A DNA stretch of 7,232 nt from Planctomycetaceae bacterium. Lineage in GTDB: Bacteria; Planctomycetota; Planctomycetia; Pirellulales; Pirellulaceae. The position numbers and the translations under genes were made by a program. The DNA is taken from positions 1-7,232 of the forward strand of contig PKCQ01000687.1 of NCBI GenBank assembly GCA_002862265.1, written 5' to 3'. Every line of letters starts with the position of its first letter. The stretch's first letter is position 1. Below, one piece after another: positions 6,631 through 7,232 of the stretch. Below the pieces are notes generated by a model, which was not told the origin of the DNA, made no database searches, and was given only the letters and a program-made list of their open reading frames with translations.

Positions 6631-6828
6631 ATGCCGAAGAAGCGAAAGCAAGATACTGTGGAACGTCCAACTCAGGAGCTGGAACGAGAGATCGAGCAAG
6701 CCATCCCCTCGGTCGTCGAGCAATATCCAGCACTGCCGATTGGTCCCGACCAGCCGACGATGCATTTCATAGCAGAAGCCGCTATGGCTGCTCACGAAGC
6801 AGCCATGCAACAGCAAGAAGACGAATAG
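6631..6828 (+). CDS. Conserved-looking small hydrophilic protein, unknown function
   Basis: 65 residues, starting 3 bases after the DJ-1 stop and ending 24 bases before the MBL gene. It begins with a basic stretch MPKKRKQ, continues with a Glu-rich likely helix (ERPTQELEREIEQAIPSVVE), then YPALPIGPDQPTMHF and an Ala/Glu/Gln-rich helix (AEAAMAAHEAAMQQQEDE). No signal peptide, membrane segment, Cys or known motif. Its place inside a tight operon and gene-like codon use favour a real gene. I do not recognise a family. It could bind nucleic acid or a partner through the charged ends, but that is speculation. Confidence 0.75.
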   Translation: MPKKRKQDTVERPTQELEREIEQAIPSVVEQYPALPIGPDQPTMHFIAEAAMAAHEAAMQQQEDE

Positions 6829-6852
6829 CAATCTCAGCGACAAAGGCGGTTC

Positions 6853-7232
6853 ATGCAAGTCGTCCATCACGGAGCTCTACACGGCGTCACCGGTTCCTGC
6901 CACCAGCTTATGCTCGACGACGCCAACTCGCTGCTCGTTGACTGCGGGCTCTTCCAAGGCAAGGCTGCTCGGGACTGCGACGAAGACCAGATCGACTTCT
7001 CGCTCGACGGTATCCACGCACTGATCGTCACCCACGTACACCTAGATCACATTGGACGCATCCCTTATTTGATCGCCGCTGGCTTCAAAGAGCCGATCTA
7101 CTGCAGTCCGCCGACAGCCAAGCTCCTGCCGATGATGATGGAAGATGCGGTGAGAGTCGGTGTAACCAAGAACAAACGGCTCATCGAACGCTTCATGCAA
7201 GAGCTGCGTCGTTTCATCCGCCCGATGCCATA
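6853..7232 (+). CDS. RNA-processing type metallo-beta-lactamase (CPSF/beta-CASP family), N-terminal part
   Basis: 126 codons from ATG 6853, open to the right edge. The start HHGALHGVTGSCHQLML and LLVDCGLFQGK match the first strands of the COG1236 (YSH1-like) exonuclease family. The metal-binding motif HVHLDH lies at 61-66 (His61, His63, Asp65, His66) within LIVTHVHLDHIGRIPYL, followed by EPIYCSPPTAKLLPMMMEDA, typical of the group. The beta-CASP domain and remaining metal ligands would lie beyond the window. Family members are zinc-dependent RNA endo- or exonucleases in the cytoplasm; E. coli RNase BN/Z and archaeal CPSF are more distant relatives. The gene follows the small protein after 24 bases on the same strand, so is probably in the same operon. 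A GGCGGT stretch just before the ATG may serve as a weak ribosome site. Confidence 0.93.
   Translation, partial: MQVVHHGALHGVTGSCHQLMLDDANSLLVDCGLFQGKAARDCDEDQIDFSLDGIHALIVTHVHLDHIGRIPYLIAAGFKEPIYCSPPTAKLLPMMMEDAVRVGVTKNKRLIERFMQELRRFIRPMP

Overview
The window looks like chromosomal DNA of a planctomycete, most likely of the Pirellulales. Three things point there: a large protein with the PSCyt1 haem motif followed by the PSCyt2/DUF1549 domain, a domain set strongly expanded in that phylum; a XylR-type AraC regulator; and short intergenic repeats of a kind I associate with planctomycete genomes. Assignment is from recognised protein families only; no database was searched.

Layout. (1) Positions 1-1922, minus strand: the N-terminal 640 codons of a secreted PSCyt1-PSCyt2 (DUF1549) cytochrome-like protein; its C-terminal part lies beyond the left edge. 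(2) 1923-2175: a divergent intergenic region with a candidate promoter for the minus-strand gene, a 17-bp inverted repeat over its -35 box, a tandem 21-bp repeat, a GC-rich hairpin and a repeat element. (3) 2176-3366, plus: a full-length XylR/AraC-type regulator broken by one in-frame TGA. (4) 3367-3766: a gap with a possible hairpin and no convincing gene. (5) 3767-4201, plus: a small secreted protein rich in Tyr and His, followed by a clear intrinsic terminator. (6) 4517-5498, plus: a multi-pass membrane protein gene broken by two in-frame TGA codons and a one-base shift at a run of five G. (7) 5499-5746: a gap holding an inverted copy of the repeat at 2114-2134. (8) 5747-7232, plus: a tight, apparently co-transcribed set of a TPR protein, a DJ-1/PfpI protein, a 65-residue protein of unknown function and the start of an RNA-processing type metallo-beta-lactamase.

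Working together. The outer genes are intact and well conserved, while the middle (2.1-5.7 kb) carries repeats and two interrupted genes, so it looks like a decaying or error-affected stretch. The right-hand operon is translationally tight (ATGA overlap, then gaps of 3 and 24 bases), which suggests linked function, but what joins a TPR adaptor, a DJ-1 enzyme and an RNA nuclease cannot be told from sequence alone. I see no mobile-element gene, tRNA, rRNA or CRISPR array. I did not find a clearly new system; the best leads are the interrupted genes, the operator-like palindrome, the Tyr/His-rich secreted protein and the TPR/DJ-1/small-protein/MBL cluster.
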